A stretch of 64,000 bases of DNA from Halobacterium rubrum (GTDB lineage Archaea; Halobacteriota; Halobacteria; Halobacteriales; Halobacteriaceae): positions 434,001 to 498,000 of the forward strand of contig NZ_JAJQQZ010000002.1 in assembly GCF_021729015.1 (NCBI RefSeq), given 5' to 3'. The notes beneath the pieces are model-generated. The model saw nothing but the letters and a program-made list of their open reading frames with translations, was not told the origin of the DNA and searched no databases. Shown here piece after piece: positions 42,452-50,819 of this stretch. The position numbers and the translations under genes are program-made. Within the stretch, counting starts at the first letter, position 1. The number at the start of each line of letters is the position of its first letter.

Positions 42452-42551
42452 AGTACCCACTGAATGCCCATCCCGCGTCGAATATGCGGAGTTATTGGAA
42501 GCGTAGTGGGTACTCAGTGACCACTGGTGAAGGAATACGGTCATTGGAAGC
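42452..42551. repeat. Inverted and direct repeats in the recombinase intergenic region
   Basis: AGTACCCACT (42452-42461) and its exact inverse AGTGGGTACT (42505-42514) are 43 bases apart. ATTGGAAGC is repeated directly at 42494-42502 and 42543-42551. With the hairpin at 42394-42431 this makes a compact, repeat-rich 160-base patch between two recombinase transcription units, the pattern expected of a core site with arm-binding sites. No proof of recombination is visible. Confidence 0.55.
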
Positions 42552-42574
42552 CCGGAGAAATCTAGAAAACGGAA

Positions 42575-43756
42575 TCAGTCTATGAAGTCAGGAAGGCCTG
42601 AGAATTTTTCCTCTATCTCATTCCAATGTCGCTCTCGTGCCTCATCATAATGCTCCTTTGTAACCTCAGTTGTGGAATGGTCAAGTGCGAAACTTCTAGC
42701 CTCTCTACTCACACCTGACTTTGCTAAGAGTTCGTTGAACGTATGTCGAAGTGTGTGAACGTCAACCCTGTAGACACTCCGATAGTCCTTGTCAGTACCC
42801 CAGATCTCTTTCTGTCGTTCAGAAAGCGGGATTTTATCGATCTCCCGCTGTATCCCAGCCCGGTCCGCAGCCTTGTGAACGATTCTGCCTATTTGGTTCA
42901 CTCCAAGGCGCCCTCCCTTCTGACTGGGAAAGAGATACTCGTTGCTATCTTCAACCCCTAACGAAGGTCGTTCAATCTCAATCCAGCGACGCAGAAGCAT
43001 CGTCAGCTCAGAGGGAATATAGCCGCTATAATTTCCACCAGATTTAGTGTTGGTGATATTTACTCTTTGATTTTCCAGATCTACATCGTCAATTTTCAAT
43101 TTGGCTATATCCCGGTTCCGAGGGCCAACCTCCACCGCGATACGAATTATAAGCAAATTTCTGCGAGATGTAACGGCGTTAAGAAACTTCTTAAGTTGTT
43201 TAGCTGTGAGTGCTCTGCGCTCAAATCCTTCTTCAGTCTCATAGTCTGAAGGGTCAATCGCATCAATGATGAGGGCCCTGCTCGTTTCTGCCTCTTCCTC
43301 GCGGTATAATTCGATGTGGTGAAATAAGTTGCAGATATTTTTTCTATAAGTTAAAAAGGTACTGTCAGTAATGTCAATCCAGCAGAGTTCGACAAAGAAC
43401 CTATCAACGTCAGCCAATTCCGCACTGGAAACGCATTTATCGCGATTATAGAGAAATTCTACGAATCTTGCCATGTATCCGGATTGATCTTTCGCAGTTT
43501 CAATCGATATCTTGGAGTCTGCGTTCCGAACTAGATAATCAATAGCATGACCACAACGCGGCTCATGGTTGAGATACGAATCGCGAATCCGTTTCCAATC
43601 AGATCGAGATCGCTCGTCAGCAAATGTATTACAATTTGAGTTAGTTAATTCAACCTCGACAGTAGTTTCTTCATTCTCCTGACCTCGAAGTGATTCACAC
43701 CCGAAGTAGGGTTCCACTCTGTACCAATCCGGTATGCGGTTGTGCTCTTTGGTCAT
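42575..43756 (-). CDS. Tyrosine recombinase of regulator-recombinase cassette B
   Basis: A 393-residue recombinase with all catalytic residues: Arg in VEVGPRNRD, HxxR as HTLRHTF, His in LDHSTTEVT and Tyr in KEHYDEAR. A Lys in the beta-hairpin (NTKSGGNY) is also present. The start at 43756 lies five bases past the regulator stop; the 21 extra codons of the longer frame are only read-through of that gene. The DNA is AT-rich for a haloarchaeon. The closest relative in the window is the recombinase at 44776, with the same HTLRH core and the same position behind a ribbon-helix-helix-type regulator. Confidence 0.87.
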   Translation of the reverse strand: MTKEHNRIPDWYRVEPYFGCESLRGQENEETTVEVELTNSNCNTFADERSRSDWKRIRDSYLNHEPRCGHAIDYLVRNADSKISIETAKDQSGYMARFVEFLYNRDKCVSSAELADVDRFFVELCWIDITDSTFLTYRKNICNLFHHIELYREEEAETSRALIIDAIDPSDYETEEGFERRALTAKQLKKFLNAVTSRRNLLIIRIAVEVGPRNRDIAKLKIDDVDLENQRVNITNTKSGGNYSGYIPSELTMLLRRWIEIERPSLGVEDSNEYLFPSQKGGRLGVNQIGRIVHKAADRAGIQREIDKIPLSERQKEIWGTDKDYRSVYRVDVHTLRHTFNELLAKSGVSREARSFALDHSTTEVTKEHYDEARERHWNEIEEKFSGLPDFID

Positions 43757-43760
43757 TAGT

Positions 43761-44306
43761 TTATTGAGTATCAGCGGGGGGAGATGGGCGGTACAATGCA
43801 CCGTATTCCCCTGCCTCAATGGACACCAATCCTTGCTCGATCAGTTCCTCAACGCTCTCTTGGACACGCGACATCTGAATACCGGAGTTCTCCACGATCT
43901 CACCCAGAGAAAGTGGAGGGTCATCTGAGATAGCGTCGTAGACGCGCTTATTAATCTCAGAATCTGCGGGGGAATAGTCCCCGTTTTTACCAGAAGCTGT
44001 CTCGCCGTCCCAACCTTTTCCCTGATGGGTAGGAGGACAAACTACGGAGTGAATCTGCGAAACTTTCTGTTCCAGTTCATCAACTGAGGACCCCATGTCC
44101 TCAACCTCATCCTCGAGATCCTGCAGTTTCTGTTCGTCATCAGTCGTTACCGACTGATGGAGGTCCCCAATGGCTACTCGAACCGCGTGACTACGATTCG
44201 GGTATCGATACGAGACTATCTCATCTAGTAATTCGTTGTGGTATTCTGTGATGGTGAAGGTGTACCTATCAAATCCCACGTCCTCTGACGAGTCTGAGGT
44301 CTCCAT
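43761..44306 (-). CDS. Ribbon-helix-helix / winged-helix regulator of cassette B
   Basis: A 181-residue DNA-binding protein. The N-terminus reads like a ribbon-helix-helix domain (RYTFTITEYHNELLDEIV, then SHAVRVAIGDL); a coiled-coil linker (about 60-85) follows; the C-terminal 60 residues form a winged helix (LSLGEIVENSGIQMSRVQESVEELIEQGLV). The same order of domains is found in the gene at 45783, so the two are paralogues. Four bases separate it from the recombinase, which it probably controls or assists as a directionality factor. Confidence 0.78.
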   Translation of the reverse strand: METSDSSEDVGFDRYTFTITEYHNELLDEIVSYRYPNRSHAVRVAIGDLHQSVTTDDEQKLQDLEDEVEDMGSSVDELEQKVSQIHSVVCPPTHQGKGWDGETASGKNGDYSPADSEINKRVYDAISDDPPLSLGEIVENSGIQMSRVQESVEELIEQGLVSIEAGEYGALYRPSPPADTQ

Positions 44307-44775
44307 CTACAATTCACCTCTGGACCAAAATCAGGAAACCCGACCTAGCTACCATGGCATCCATCGTCTTCTGTCGAGTGTTCGTTTCTAAGTCGCGGGG
44401 GTTAACCACGCGACCATTGGGCACCCATACCAACACACCGGATACTGTGTGATATCCGATACGAATTCTCATGGTCGTAATTCCCGTTTTGGTCCGCAGT
44501 TATTCACGGACGCAAACTTCTTCAGTGTACCGACCACTTGGATTGTCTCGATAGAAGTTTCAATATTGGTGAATGGCAGGTACACCAATAACTTCTCAGG
44601 AGGAGATGACCACTCAGTAACGGCGACAAAACCCGGTGTCCGCCTCCTTAGTTCGCTAAGGGTATTATTCTATTTTGATTGAGGATATTATATTTATCCA
44701 CATATACCTCCGGTTATTCCGCATACTGAGAAGAGTAAAGATCGATATGTTTTGCGGGTCGGGACTCACCGATAT
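44307..44775. other. AT-rich gap between the two regulator-recombinase cassettes
   Basis: No gene is supported; a 77-codon plus-strand frame at 44449 lacks halophile composition. The part from 44640 to 44760 is very AT-rich. GGGGTTAACC at 44399-44408 gives a short near-palindrome. It probably holds the promoter of cassette B on its left side and may contain a site used by one of the recombinases. Confidence 0.35.
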
Positions 44776-45786
44776 TTACCGAGGCGGATCGAATCGGGAC
44801 CGAATCGTCTCGAATGCCCCCTCTCGACCGTGGGTATAACCCTGAGTTGTTTCGGGGCTCCGGTGATTCGCCACTAATTGCCTATACGGCAATCCCACTC
44901 CAGACTCACTCAACAGCGTGATGTACGAATGTCGTAGGGTGTGCGGAGTGACCCGAGACCACTCACGGTACTCTTCTCCTGTTCCAGCCTCGGATTGCTG
45001 CTCAGGCGGAAGTCGCGACCTTTCAATGGTCTCTTGAATCCCAGCACGCTCGGCAGCCCGCTTGATGATTCGACCGAAGCTCCCGTTGGATTCGAGTTTC
45101 GCTCCGTGCTGACTTGGGAAGACGTACTCACCCAGCCCAGCTCCCTTGAAGGCACCACGATGTTGGCGAAGCCATAGATCCAACTCGAACGCAAGATCGG
45201 CACTTATCGGAACGTCGTACGGTACTGCTCCCTTGGGATCTGCGACATGAATCTCCAACTCGTCCAGGTCAAGATCGGGAATCCGTAGATTCCGGAGGTC
45301 TGAATTTCGCAGCCCCGTTTCGACTACCACGACCGCCATCAAGCGGTTGCGATAGCTATCGAACGCGTCAAATAAGAGCCGGATTTCTCCGCGTGCGAGG
45401 GCGTCTCTCTCGATTGGCTCTGGCGTCTTGTACCGCGAGACGTCAATATCTCGAAGCCGAAGTGGGTCGAGTTGCAGTTTGTCCTGAGCGTCGGTGCGAA
45501 GATGGATGTACCGGTACATCTCCCGCAGGGTGGATAGCTTCCCTTCAATCGTTGACTGCCGGTTTCGGCGTCGAAGGCAGGATTCCAGAAAGTCGAGTAC
45601 GTCAGTGAATTCCGCGCTTAAGACTGCCAACTCATTGTCGTGGAGAAACACGACGTAGGCGGTCAGATGAGAATCGTAGGTAGTAACACTGTTATTGGCT
45701 AACCGAACGTCCTCACACCAACTCAGATACTTCCTCGCATAAGGATCCATGACTCGGAACTCCGAATCACCAGCAGAGGAGGTCAA
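44776..45786 (-). CDS. Tyrosine recombinase of regulator-recombinase cassette A
   Basis: A 336-residue recombinase with catalytic Arg (ETGLRNSDLRNL), HxxR as HTLRHSY, His in VANHRSPETT and Tyr in QGYTHGRE. It starts with TTG overlapping the regulator stop by four bases; an internal ATG at 45750 is the alternative. The core-binding domain is about residues 10-110. It is the last gene of a tightly packed row beginning with a Cas4-like nuclease at 48072, which suggests that the four proteins form one mobile or DNA-processing module. Confidence 0.87.
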   Translation of the reverse strand: MTSSAGDSEFRVMDPYARKYLSWCEDVRLANNSVTTYDSHLTAYVVFLHDNELAVLSAEFTDVLDFLESCLRRRNRQSTIEGKLSTLREMYRYIHLRTDAQDKLQLDPLRLRDIDVSRYKTPEPIERDALARGEIRLLFDAFDSYRNRLMAVVVVETGLRNSDLRNLRIPDLDLDELEIHVADPKGAVPYDVPISADLAFELDLWLRQHRGAFKGAGLGEYVFPSQHGAKLESNGSFGRIIKRAAERAGIQETIERSRLPPEQQSEAGTGEEYREWSRVTPHTLRHSYITLLSESGVGLPYRQLVANHRSPETTQGYTHGREGAFETIRSRFDPPR

Positions 45787-46370
45787 CGCAGACCCCCTCC
45801 ACCAGAGCGACGCTGGGAACCGGCTAGACAGTATCTGCTCGGCGTATCGCCAGTAGCCGTGACGATGCCAAGGTCTACCAGTCTCGTCAGACCCGCATGC
45901 AATTCTTCCAGCTCCACATCGAGTTTCTCGACGAGATCATCAATTCGCAGCGCTCCCGATTGGGCCGCAAGCACAGTGTATATCTCTGCTATCTCTCCAG
46001 ACAGTTCGACGCCTGCTGCAGATATCGTGCCTCCATAGTCGACACCGGAATCATCGGTAGCGAAATCCTCGAGTTGCGACGTGAGGCGGGCTTGGCGGTC
46101 GTCGATTGCGTCGAGGCGTCGAACTACCTGCTGGGCAGCTAACTGTCCTTCACCACGCAACATCGCCTGATGGCTCTCGATTGCCGCGCGAAGACATAGG
46201 CTGACGTTGCCCTGGTAGTGGCTCGCCGCCATCTCCTGGAGCACAGCATCGAGTGTCTCCGTGATGGTGAATTTGCGCCAAACGAACTCTGGCGGCTCAC
46301 CAGCCATTTCGACCCCTCCACGAGAAGCTACTGAGAGTGAGACCGGGCCTCCATCTGAATCGCCTTTCAT
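45783..46370 (-). CDS. Ribbon-helix-helix / winged-helix regulator of cassette A
   Basis: A 195-residue paralogue of the regulator at 43761. RKFTITETLDAVLQEM corresponds to YTFTITEYHNELLDEI, NVSLCLRAAIESH to the second helix, followed by a coiled-coil region (RRLDAIDDRQARLTSQLED) and a winged helix (LRIDDLVEKLDVELEELHAGLTRLVDLGIV). An internal ATG at 46307 would give a start closer to that of the paralogue. Three bases separate it from the gene upstream, and it overlaps the recombinase by four bases. Confidence 0.77.
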   Translation of the reverse strand: MKGDSDGGPVSLSVASRGGVEMAGEPPEFVWRKFTITETLDAVLQEMAASHYQGNVSLCLRAAIESHQAMLRGEGQLAAQQVVRRLDAIDDRQARLTSQLEDFATDDSGVDYGGTISAAGVELSGEIAEIYTVLAAQSGALRIDDLVEKLDVELEELHAGLTRLVDLGIVTATGDTPSRYCLAGSQRRSGGGGLR

Positions 46371-46373
46371 TCG

Positions 46374-46946
46374 TCATAGCGCCTCCCCCTGAAGATCGGC
46401 TGCGGGGACCAGTGGAAAGACACGAGTCCACAGGTCCCAGAATCGTTCGACAGTTCCTGCACTCACCACTGCCTCCGTATCTCCTTCAGTCACTCGAGGC
46501 GAGACGTAAGAACCTGCATCCAATCGATGCTCAGCGAGACTCTGTCCGAAGGCTGAGCGGAGAGAGGCCTCCAGTTCGATGTAGCTGAGTCCGCGTAGTG
46601 TCGCCCCTTGCAGCGGAGTATCACCGAAGGAACGGCGAAGGGTCTGAAGTGTGGCTCGGTCTGGAATGATGAGGACTGTCCCCTGGTATCGGTGTGGTCG
46701 GAGTTCGACAAGCAAAGACTCCAGAAGGTCGGACTCGGAGCTAATACCCCCGACCCCCACCTTCTCAGCTTCAGCTCTGACGAGCGTATTTGGATTCCCA
46801 ACGCCGAGCTCCCAGTACTCGAGGCCCTCCCTGGAAACCGTCGTAGATGCCTCACTGGTCTCTTCAGGGTGCTCTCCGAGCACCAGAAACAGCCAGGTCG
46901 TGCGCTGGTCGTCGAGTTGGAGCCAGCTATGCCGTCTCACATTCAT
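46374..46946 (-). CDS. Unrecognised 190-residue protein coupled to the Cas4-like nuclease
   Basis: No family is recognised. The product has alternating hydrophobic beta segments (TTWLFLVLGEH, GTVLIIPDRATLQTL) and a run of helices, consistent with an alpha/beta fold. The ATG at 46946 lies 20 bases inside the Cas4-like gene; the longer frame would add 45 residues read from that gene. It is encoded between a Cas4-like nuclease and a recombinase regulator in one overlapping row, so a DNA-processing role is likely but cannot be specified. Confidence 0.65.
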   Translation of the reverse strand: MNVRRHSWLQLDDQRTTWLFLVLGEHPEETSEASTTVSREGLEYWELGVGNPNTLVRAEAEKVGVGGISSESDLLESLLVELRPHRYQGTVLIIPDRATLQTLRRSFGDTPLQGATLRGLSYIELEASLRSAFGQSLAEHRLDAGSYVSPRVTEGDTEAVVSAGTVERFWDLWTRVFPLVPAADLQGEAL

Positions 46947-48072
46947 CACCTCCCTGAAGCTGATCACCAGCTGCTGGCCCTCGAAGCACTGCGATAGCAC
47001 CCTCTTTGGGGCAGTCCGGACACCGTGGTGGCTGGGTGACATTCCCGTCCCATTCAACGCTGTTCCAAGAGCGAGAGGCATCGCACTCTGAGCACTCCCA
47101 GTCGTAGACGCCGTGGTCGTCGACGAGGTCCGGGTGTGCGAAAGCGAGGGAAGGCGTCAATCGAGCATCGGGGTACGCTCGGAAGTACGCAACCAGTTTC
47201 TCCCGAGGATACCCAGTGTACCCCGGCAGCAATCCCGTGGTGGTGGCATCAGAGTAGTTCCGGTCGCCCTCGCCACAGCGTTCGCGATACGAGCAGTACT
47301 CACACTCCCACTCGTCTTCCGGAGTTGCCGGTGGAAGCTCTTCCTCAAGACGATGCTGGGTATGGGTGGCGGCCCACTCCAGGAGGACGTCCTCCCAGAA
47401 CGCTTCGTCGAAGTCGACACGGAACGTCTGAATGTCGAGTGACTCGCGGCTGACGTAGACAATCAAGCCAGTCCGGAGTTCGATTCCGTATTCCTCAGAG
47501 AGCCCTACGAGGTAGGCATGGAGCTGTGCTCGATGGGTGCGGTTCGGAGACGTGAGGTTGTCGAGTGTTGCTCTAGTCTTGATTTCCGTTGGGAGAATCG
47601 GGGTTGCCTCTGCATCGACGATGACCGGGTCGGTACTTCCCTTGAACTGTAGCGGGCCCGCGTGAGTGTCGATAGAGTAGTCGACCCAGATCGAGTTCTG
47701 GACGTAGGCGCCCAGATCCGCTGCAGTGTCTTTCAGGAACGGAAGGAGAAGTTCTTCCTCGAGTTTGGAGCCAGTCCAGAAGATGCCGCTGGGGTCCGGT
47801 TCTTCCTCGGGTGCGTTGTGATCACTGTAGAGCTGTCGTCGGTGGCAGCGGAGGAGCTTGCTGGGGCTATGTCGCTCTGAATCCGGTTGATAGCCGGCTT
47901 CGTTGAAGTACGGGGTTCCGTTCTCGATGTTCTTAGCGTACTCTCGCTCGTCGTGCCATTCGTCGAACCGATCTGGCGTGGTCCGATTCAGCAGACAATC
48001 TGCGAGAGGAACTTCCGAGTCTGGACTGTCAGGGATTTCGCCCCCAATTCTTGGAGGGTTCGGGTTATCCAT
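46927..48072 (-). CDS. Cas4-like iron-sulfur PD-(D/E)XK exonuclease with zinc-finger tail
   Basis: A 381-residue RecB/Cas4-family nuclease. The iron-sulfur ligands are Cys76 (LLRCHRR) and the C-terminal triad Cys257, Cys260 and Cys266. The nuclease core has Asp148 (STDPVIV), Glu163-Ile-Lys165 (PTEIKTR) and Gln183 (RAQLHAY). Unusually, a C-terminal extension has two further CxxC pairs (WECSECD, PRCPDC), an apparent zinc finger. No cas1, cas2 or CRISPR repeats are near. It heads the row leading to a recombinase, and could process DNA ends for integration or serve in defence on its own. Confidence 0.82.
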   Translation of the reverse strand: MDNPNPPRIGGEIPDSPDSEVPLADCLLNRTTPDRFDEWHDEREYAKNIENGTPYFNEAGYQPDSERHSPSKLLRCHRRQLYSDHNAPEEEPDPSGIFWTGSKLEEELLLPFLKDTAADLGAYVQNSIWVDYSIDTHAGPLQFKGSTDPVIVDAEATPILPTEIKTRATLDNLTSPNRTHRAQLHAYLVGLSEEYGIELRTGLIVYVSRESLDIQTFRVDFDEAFWEDVLLEWAATHTQHRLEEELPPATPEDEWECEYCSYRERCGEGDRNYSDATTTGLLPGYTGYPREKLVAYFRAYPDARLTPSLAFAHPDLVDDHGVYDWECSECDASRSWNSVEWDGNVTQPPRCPDCPKEGAIAVLRGPAAGDQLQGGDECETA

Positions 48073-48102
48073 GCCCAGACAGAGGACGGGAGAGACGATG
48101 CT

Positions 48103-48507
48103 CTATGAGTCGTTGTCAGTGGTTTCAGAATCCCGCGCTGAATCGTCTCGGATGGAGGCTGAGAACAGTTCGACAGTTGGTGTATTGATGTCGATGAGGA
48201 GGGCAGCGATGTCGAAATTCGGACCCCGAGTAACGGTTTGGCGCTGTGGGTCGTAGATGATGATTCCCGCAGCCGCTAGCGTAGGAAGATGAGTCTGGGA
48301 GAGTGCGTTGTACACATTCCTGTAGGGTTCTCCAGTAGCATGCTTTCTCGGAATTTCCTCTTCGTCGGCAGCAATAGAACGGGCGAGGTTTCGAACCGAT
48401 ACGATAGAGTCGGTAGTCTCCTCGAGGAGTTTGATCACCTGGCGGCGGCGCTCGGTCCGGAGGCAGTGGTAGAGTTCAGAGAGCCTGCCGTTGGTGTCGT
48501 AGGGCAT
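48103..48507 (-). CDS. Small haloarchaeal winged-helix protein, DUF7344-like
   Basis: A 134-residue protein of a haloarchaeal winged-helix type. LSELYHCLRTERRRQVIKLL, NVYNALSQTHLPTLAAAGIIIYD and RQTVTRGPNFDIAALLIDI are almost the same as in the gene at 54820, so the two are recent paralogues. The ATG at 48507 is chosen because it lines up with the start of that paralogue; a longer frame starts with GTG at 48561. It lies 31 bases upstream of the Cas4-like gene on the same strand and may regulate that row. Confidence 0.75.
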   Translation of the reverse strand: MPYDTNGRLSELYHCLRTERRRQVIKLLEETTDSIVSVRNLARSIAADEEEIPRKHATGEPYRNVYNALSQTHLPTLAAAGIIIYDPQRQTVTRGPNFDIAALLIDINTPTVELFSASIRDDSARDSETTDNDS

Positions 48508-48618
48508 TCGGTTTGTTGGAATTCCAGAGGTTCCGGTGTGTGGAGTATCGATATCAGGCACATTAGTTCCTTCGTGGGAGCAAATACATAACAGATGTGA
48601 CAGGGGCAGTTCAACCTG

Positions 48619-48873
48619 ATGGAAAATGGCCCAGGGCGGCCGCCCGAAGTCTCAGACAAAGAGATTCTCCACGTGTTCCAGCAGGCAGGAGATCCGGTCC
48701 TGACAGCGTCCGAGATTGCGGGGGAACTCGATATCGGTCGCCGGGGCCTACTGAGTAGATTGGAGCAACTCGAAACGGAGGGGTTCCTGAAATCGAAGAA
48801 AGTCGGTGGGAGGAGCACGGTCTGGTGGTATCCAGGTAACACCGCCACCAAACCGGTCGAACCAGACCAATGA
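48619..48873 (+). CDS. Small winged-helix DNA-binding protein
   Basis: An 84-residue protein consisting of one winged helix: VSDKEILHVFQQAGDPVLTA, the recognition segment DIGRRGLLSRLEQLETEGFL, and a wing ending STVWWYPG. Such single-domain regulators are common on haloarchaeal plasmids. It faces the gene at 48507 and precedes the PD-(D/E)XK gene at 49012 on the same strand, which it may control. Confidence 0.75.
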   Translation: MENGPGRPPEVSDKEILHVFQQAGDPVLTASEIAGELDIGRRGLLSRLEQLETEGFLKSKKVGGRSTVWWYPGNTATKPVEPDQ

Positions 48874-49011
48874 GCGTGGTAGCGGCTGGGTTAGTTCATA
48901 CGAACACCAGCATATAATCGGACAACAGGCGAGCAAGCGAGTGGTAACCACTAATCTCCGCACAGAGTTGGTGACCCACAGGTTGATGATGACGTTGTCT
49001 CTATCGCCAGT

Positions 49012-50259
49012 ATGGCATCAGCGGCCGGCGGGCTCGCAGAACCGCAGGTCCTCGCGCACGCCAAGCAGCGGCTCTTCCCAGTGGCGGACGAGGCAGAGAC
49101 GTACGCCGTCGTAGATACGCAGTTCTCGACTGAAGAGTGGCTACCGGGCGAACGCATCGAACCAGCAATCCACGAGCAGCTCGCTCCATTCAACCACGTC
49201 AACGTCGGCAGTGGCTATCCCGACCTCGTCGGCGTCCGAAGCCTCGAGTCCGAATTACTGGCTGTTGAACGATTCGGCGACGGCCCGCCACTGATTGCGG
49301 TCGAAGCAAAGGGACATACCGAAGGTGGAGTCGTCGACACGGAACGCGGTATCCTCCAGGCGTACGACCGCCTTCACGAAGCGAACGCAGCCTATCTCGC
49401 AGCCCCGGAGGCGGCCGTTACACAGACTGATCGGTCCTTGGCCCGGGAGCTGAACGTCGGGGTGCTGGGCGTCCAGGATGACGGTGATGTCACGCCCCTG
49501 GAGGTCCCGCGAGTCGTCGGCAACCGAACCACGGACGAGGTTACGGCGATTCGATTCCAGGCGAGCGCTCAGGGAGTGGCGGACAAGTCCTTCGGTCTGA
49601 ACCACCCGAAGAACTACCTCGGGTATCCGCTCGCGCACTACGCAGATGGAGATACGGACCAGCTGCTACGGGAGTACAAAGTCGTCGGCGCTGTCGAGGA
49701 CGCACGCCGCGGGGCTGCCTTCCTCGACCTCATCGAAGAGCAACCAAACCGAGTAGAGTTGACGCCGCTCGGACGAGAAGTAGTTCGGTTCGCGAGAACC
49801 CGTCATGGTTCGGTTGAGGCTGGACTCGCAGAGTTCGAGAACTGGTATCGGTCGTCTCAACGGTTCTACGACCTCGCGCCCGAATGGGGTCAGCTCGCTC
49901 GGCGAATCGTCTTCGCGTATCCGGCGACCCAGTTACTCGTCGAGGAGTTACAGGCGATGCACGATGACTGGATACGAGACCCGTCGTTGGTCGACCTCGT
50001 CGAGTGGCTCCACGCCCACCACCCATCGTTCACCGTCGAGTTGTTCATCCGAGGCGACTCAGACGTTCGTAGCCGCGTTCTGACGTCGGATGGTGAACTA
50101 CGAGAGCAGGCGTTACACGACGGGAACGTCTATCACTCGCCGACCGTCTTCCAGTTGAAGGCGATGCTGTACCACACTGGGATTCTAACTGAACGTGGTG
50201 CAGAGCCGAATAATCTGGAGCCGGCCGCTGATACGTGGATGCTGCGAGAATACGTCTGA
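49012..50259 (+). CDS. PD-(D/E)XK nuclease-like protein with winged helix
   Basis: A 415-residue protein with a restriction-endonuclease-like N-terminal domain: Pro70-Asp71 in GYPDLVGV, then Glu98-Ala-Lys100 in IAVEAKGHTEGG, the D-(x)n-E-x-K arrangement of this fold. Residues from about 220 to 260 form a winged-helix region (YKVVGAVEDARRGAAFLDLIEEQPNRVELTPLGREVV), and the C-terminal 150 residues hold a second helical DNA-binding-like part. No methyltransferase or motor is adjacent. A stand-alone restriction-like or modification-dependent nuclease is the best guess. Confidence 0.72.
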   Translation: MASAAGGLAEPQVLAHAKQRLFPVADEAETYAVVDTQFSTEEWLPGERIEPAIHEQLAPFNHVNVGSGYPDLVGVRSLESELLAVERFGDGPPLIAVEAKGHTEGGVVDTERGILQAYDRLHEANAAYLAAPEAAVTQTDRSLARELNVGVLGVQDDGDVTPLEVPRVVGNRTTDEVTAIRFQASAQGVADKSFGLNHPKNYLGYPLAHYADGDTDQLLREYKVVGAVEDARRGAAFLDLIEEQPNRVELTPLGREVVRFARTRHGSVEAGLAEFENWYRSSQRFYDLAPEWGQLARRIVFAYPATQLLVEELQAMHDDWIRDPSLVDLVEWLHAHHPSFTVELFIRGDSDVRSRVLTSDGELREQALHDGNVYHSPTVFQLKAMLYHTGILTERGAEPNNLEPAADTWMLREYV

Positions 50260-50269
50260 GCGGCTCGAG

Positions 50270-50653
50270 TTAATATTTCAAAAGTCGTACTGCTTTCGAC
50301 CGCCAGTGGCCCCGGATCTGCTCACGGCGCATCCGCACAAGTCGCCGTCGCTTCTGCCCGAAGAGTTCGTTCCCCTTCGCGTCGGTGCCGCGACCGATCT
50401 CCGTCAACAGGCCTCGGTCGTGGCGAGCCGCAGTGAGTGGGGCACCCGTTCTCTCGCGCTCCTCGCCGTCGTGCGCCCGCCACTCCGGCCCGTGATCGAT
50501 GCGCTGTTCGTCGATGACCAGGCCACACTCCTCGCAGACCGTTTCGACTGCGTTCGTCGTGATCCGGCCGTCGCACTCGGGGCATCGGTTTGCGCTTGAC
50601 TCAGCTCGGACGTCTTCGTCGAATCCAGTTTCGTAGATGTCTCTGGTTGCCAT
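50270..50653 (-). pseudogene. Truncated transcription factor B (TFIIB) fragment
   Basis: A 127-residue frame starting MATRDIYETGF. It has the TFB zinc ribbon (CPECDG and CEECGLV), the B-reader region (GPEWRAHDGEERERTGAPLT) and the start of the linker (RRRLVRMRREQIRGHWRSKA), then stops at the point where the first cyclin repeat should begin. A complete TFB has about 300 residues and two cyclin repeats. The missing domains mean that it cannot bind TBP-DNA normally; it is either a relic or, less likely, a short regulator. Confidence 0.82.
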
Positions 50654-50819
50654 CGTTGTCACCGTGTTTCGGGAACCCGCCAGTTCGGCTCGCCCCTGAC
50701 CCATTGAAGGGGGAAATAAACACTAGACACTGTCAGATTCCCGTTTACGGGGGTTCTAGGAAGCTGGATTCGCTGGTCCCCCTATTATTTCATCTTTGAC
50801 TAGCAATTCAGCGGCATCC

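Noticed and set aside
43757-43819. Longer start of the cassette B recombinase
   Set aside because: The extra 21 codons lie in the regulator gene and are read in another frame there.
44449-44682. 77-codon plus-strand frame between recombinase cassettes
   Set aside because: It lies in AT-rich intergenic DNA with no halophile bias or motif.
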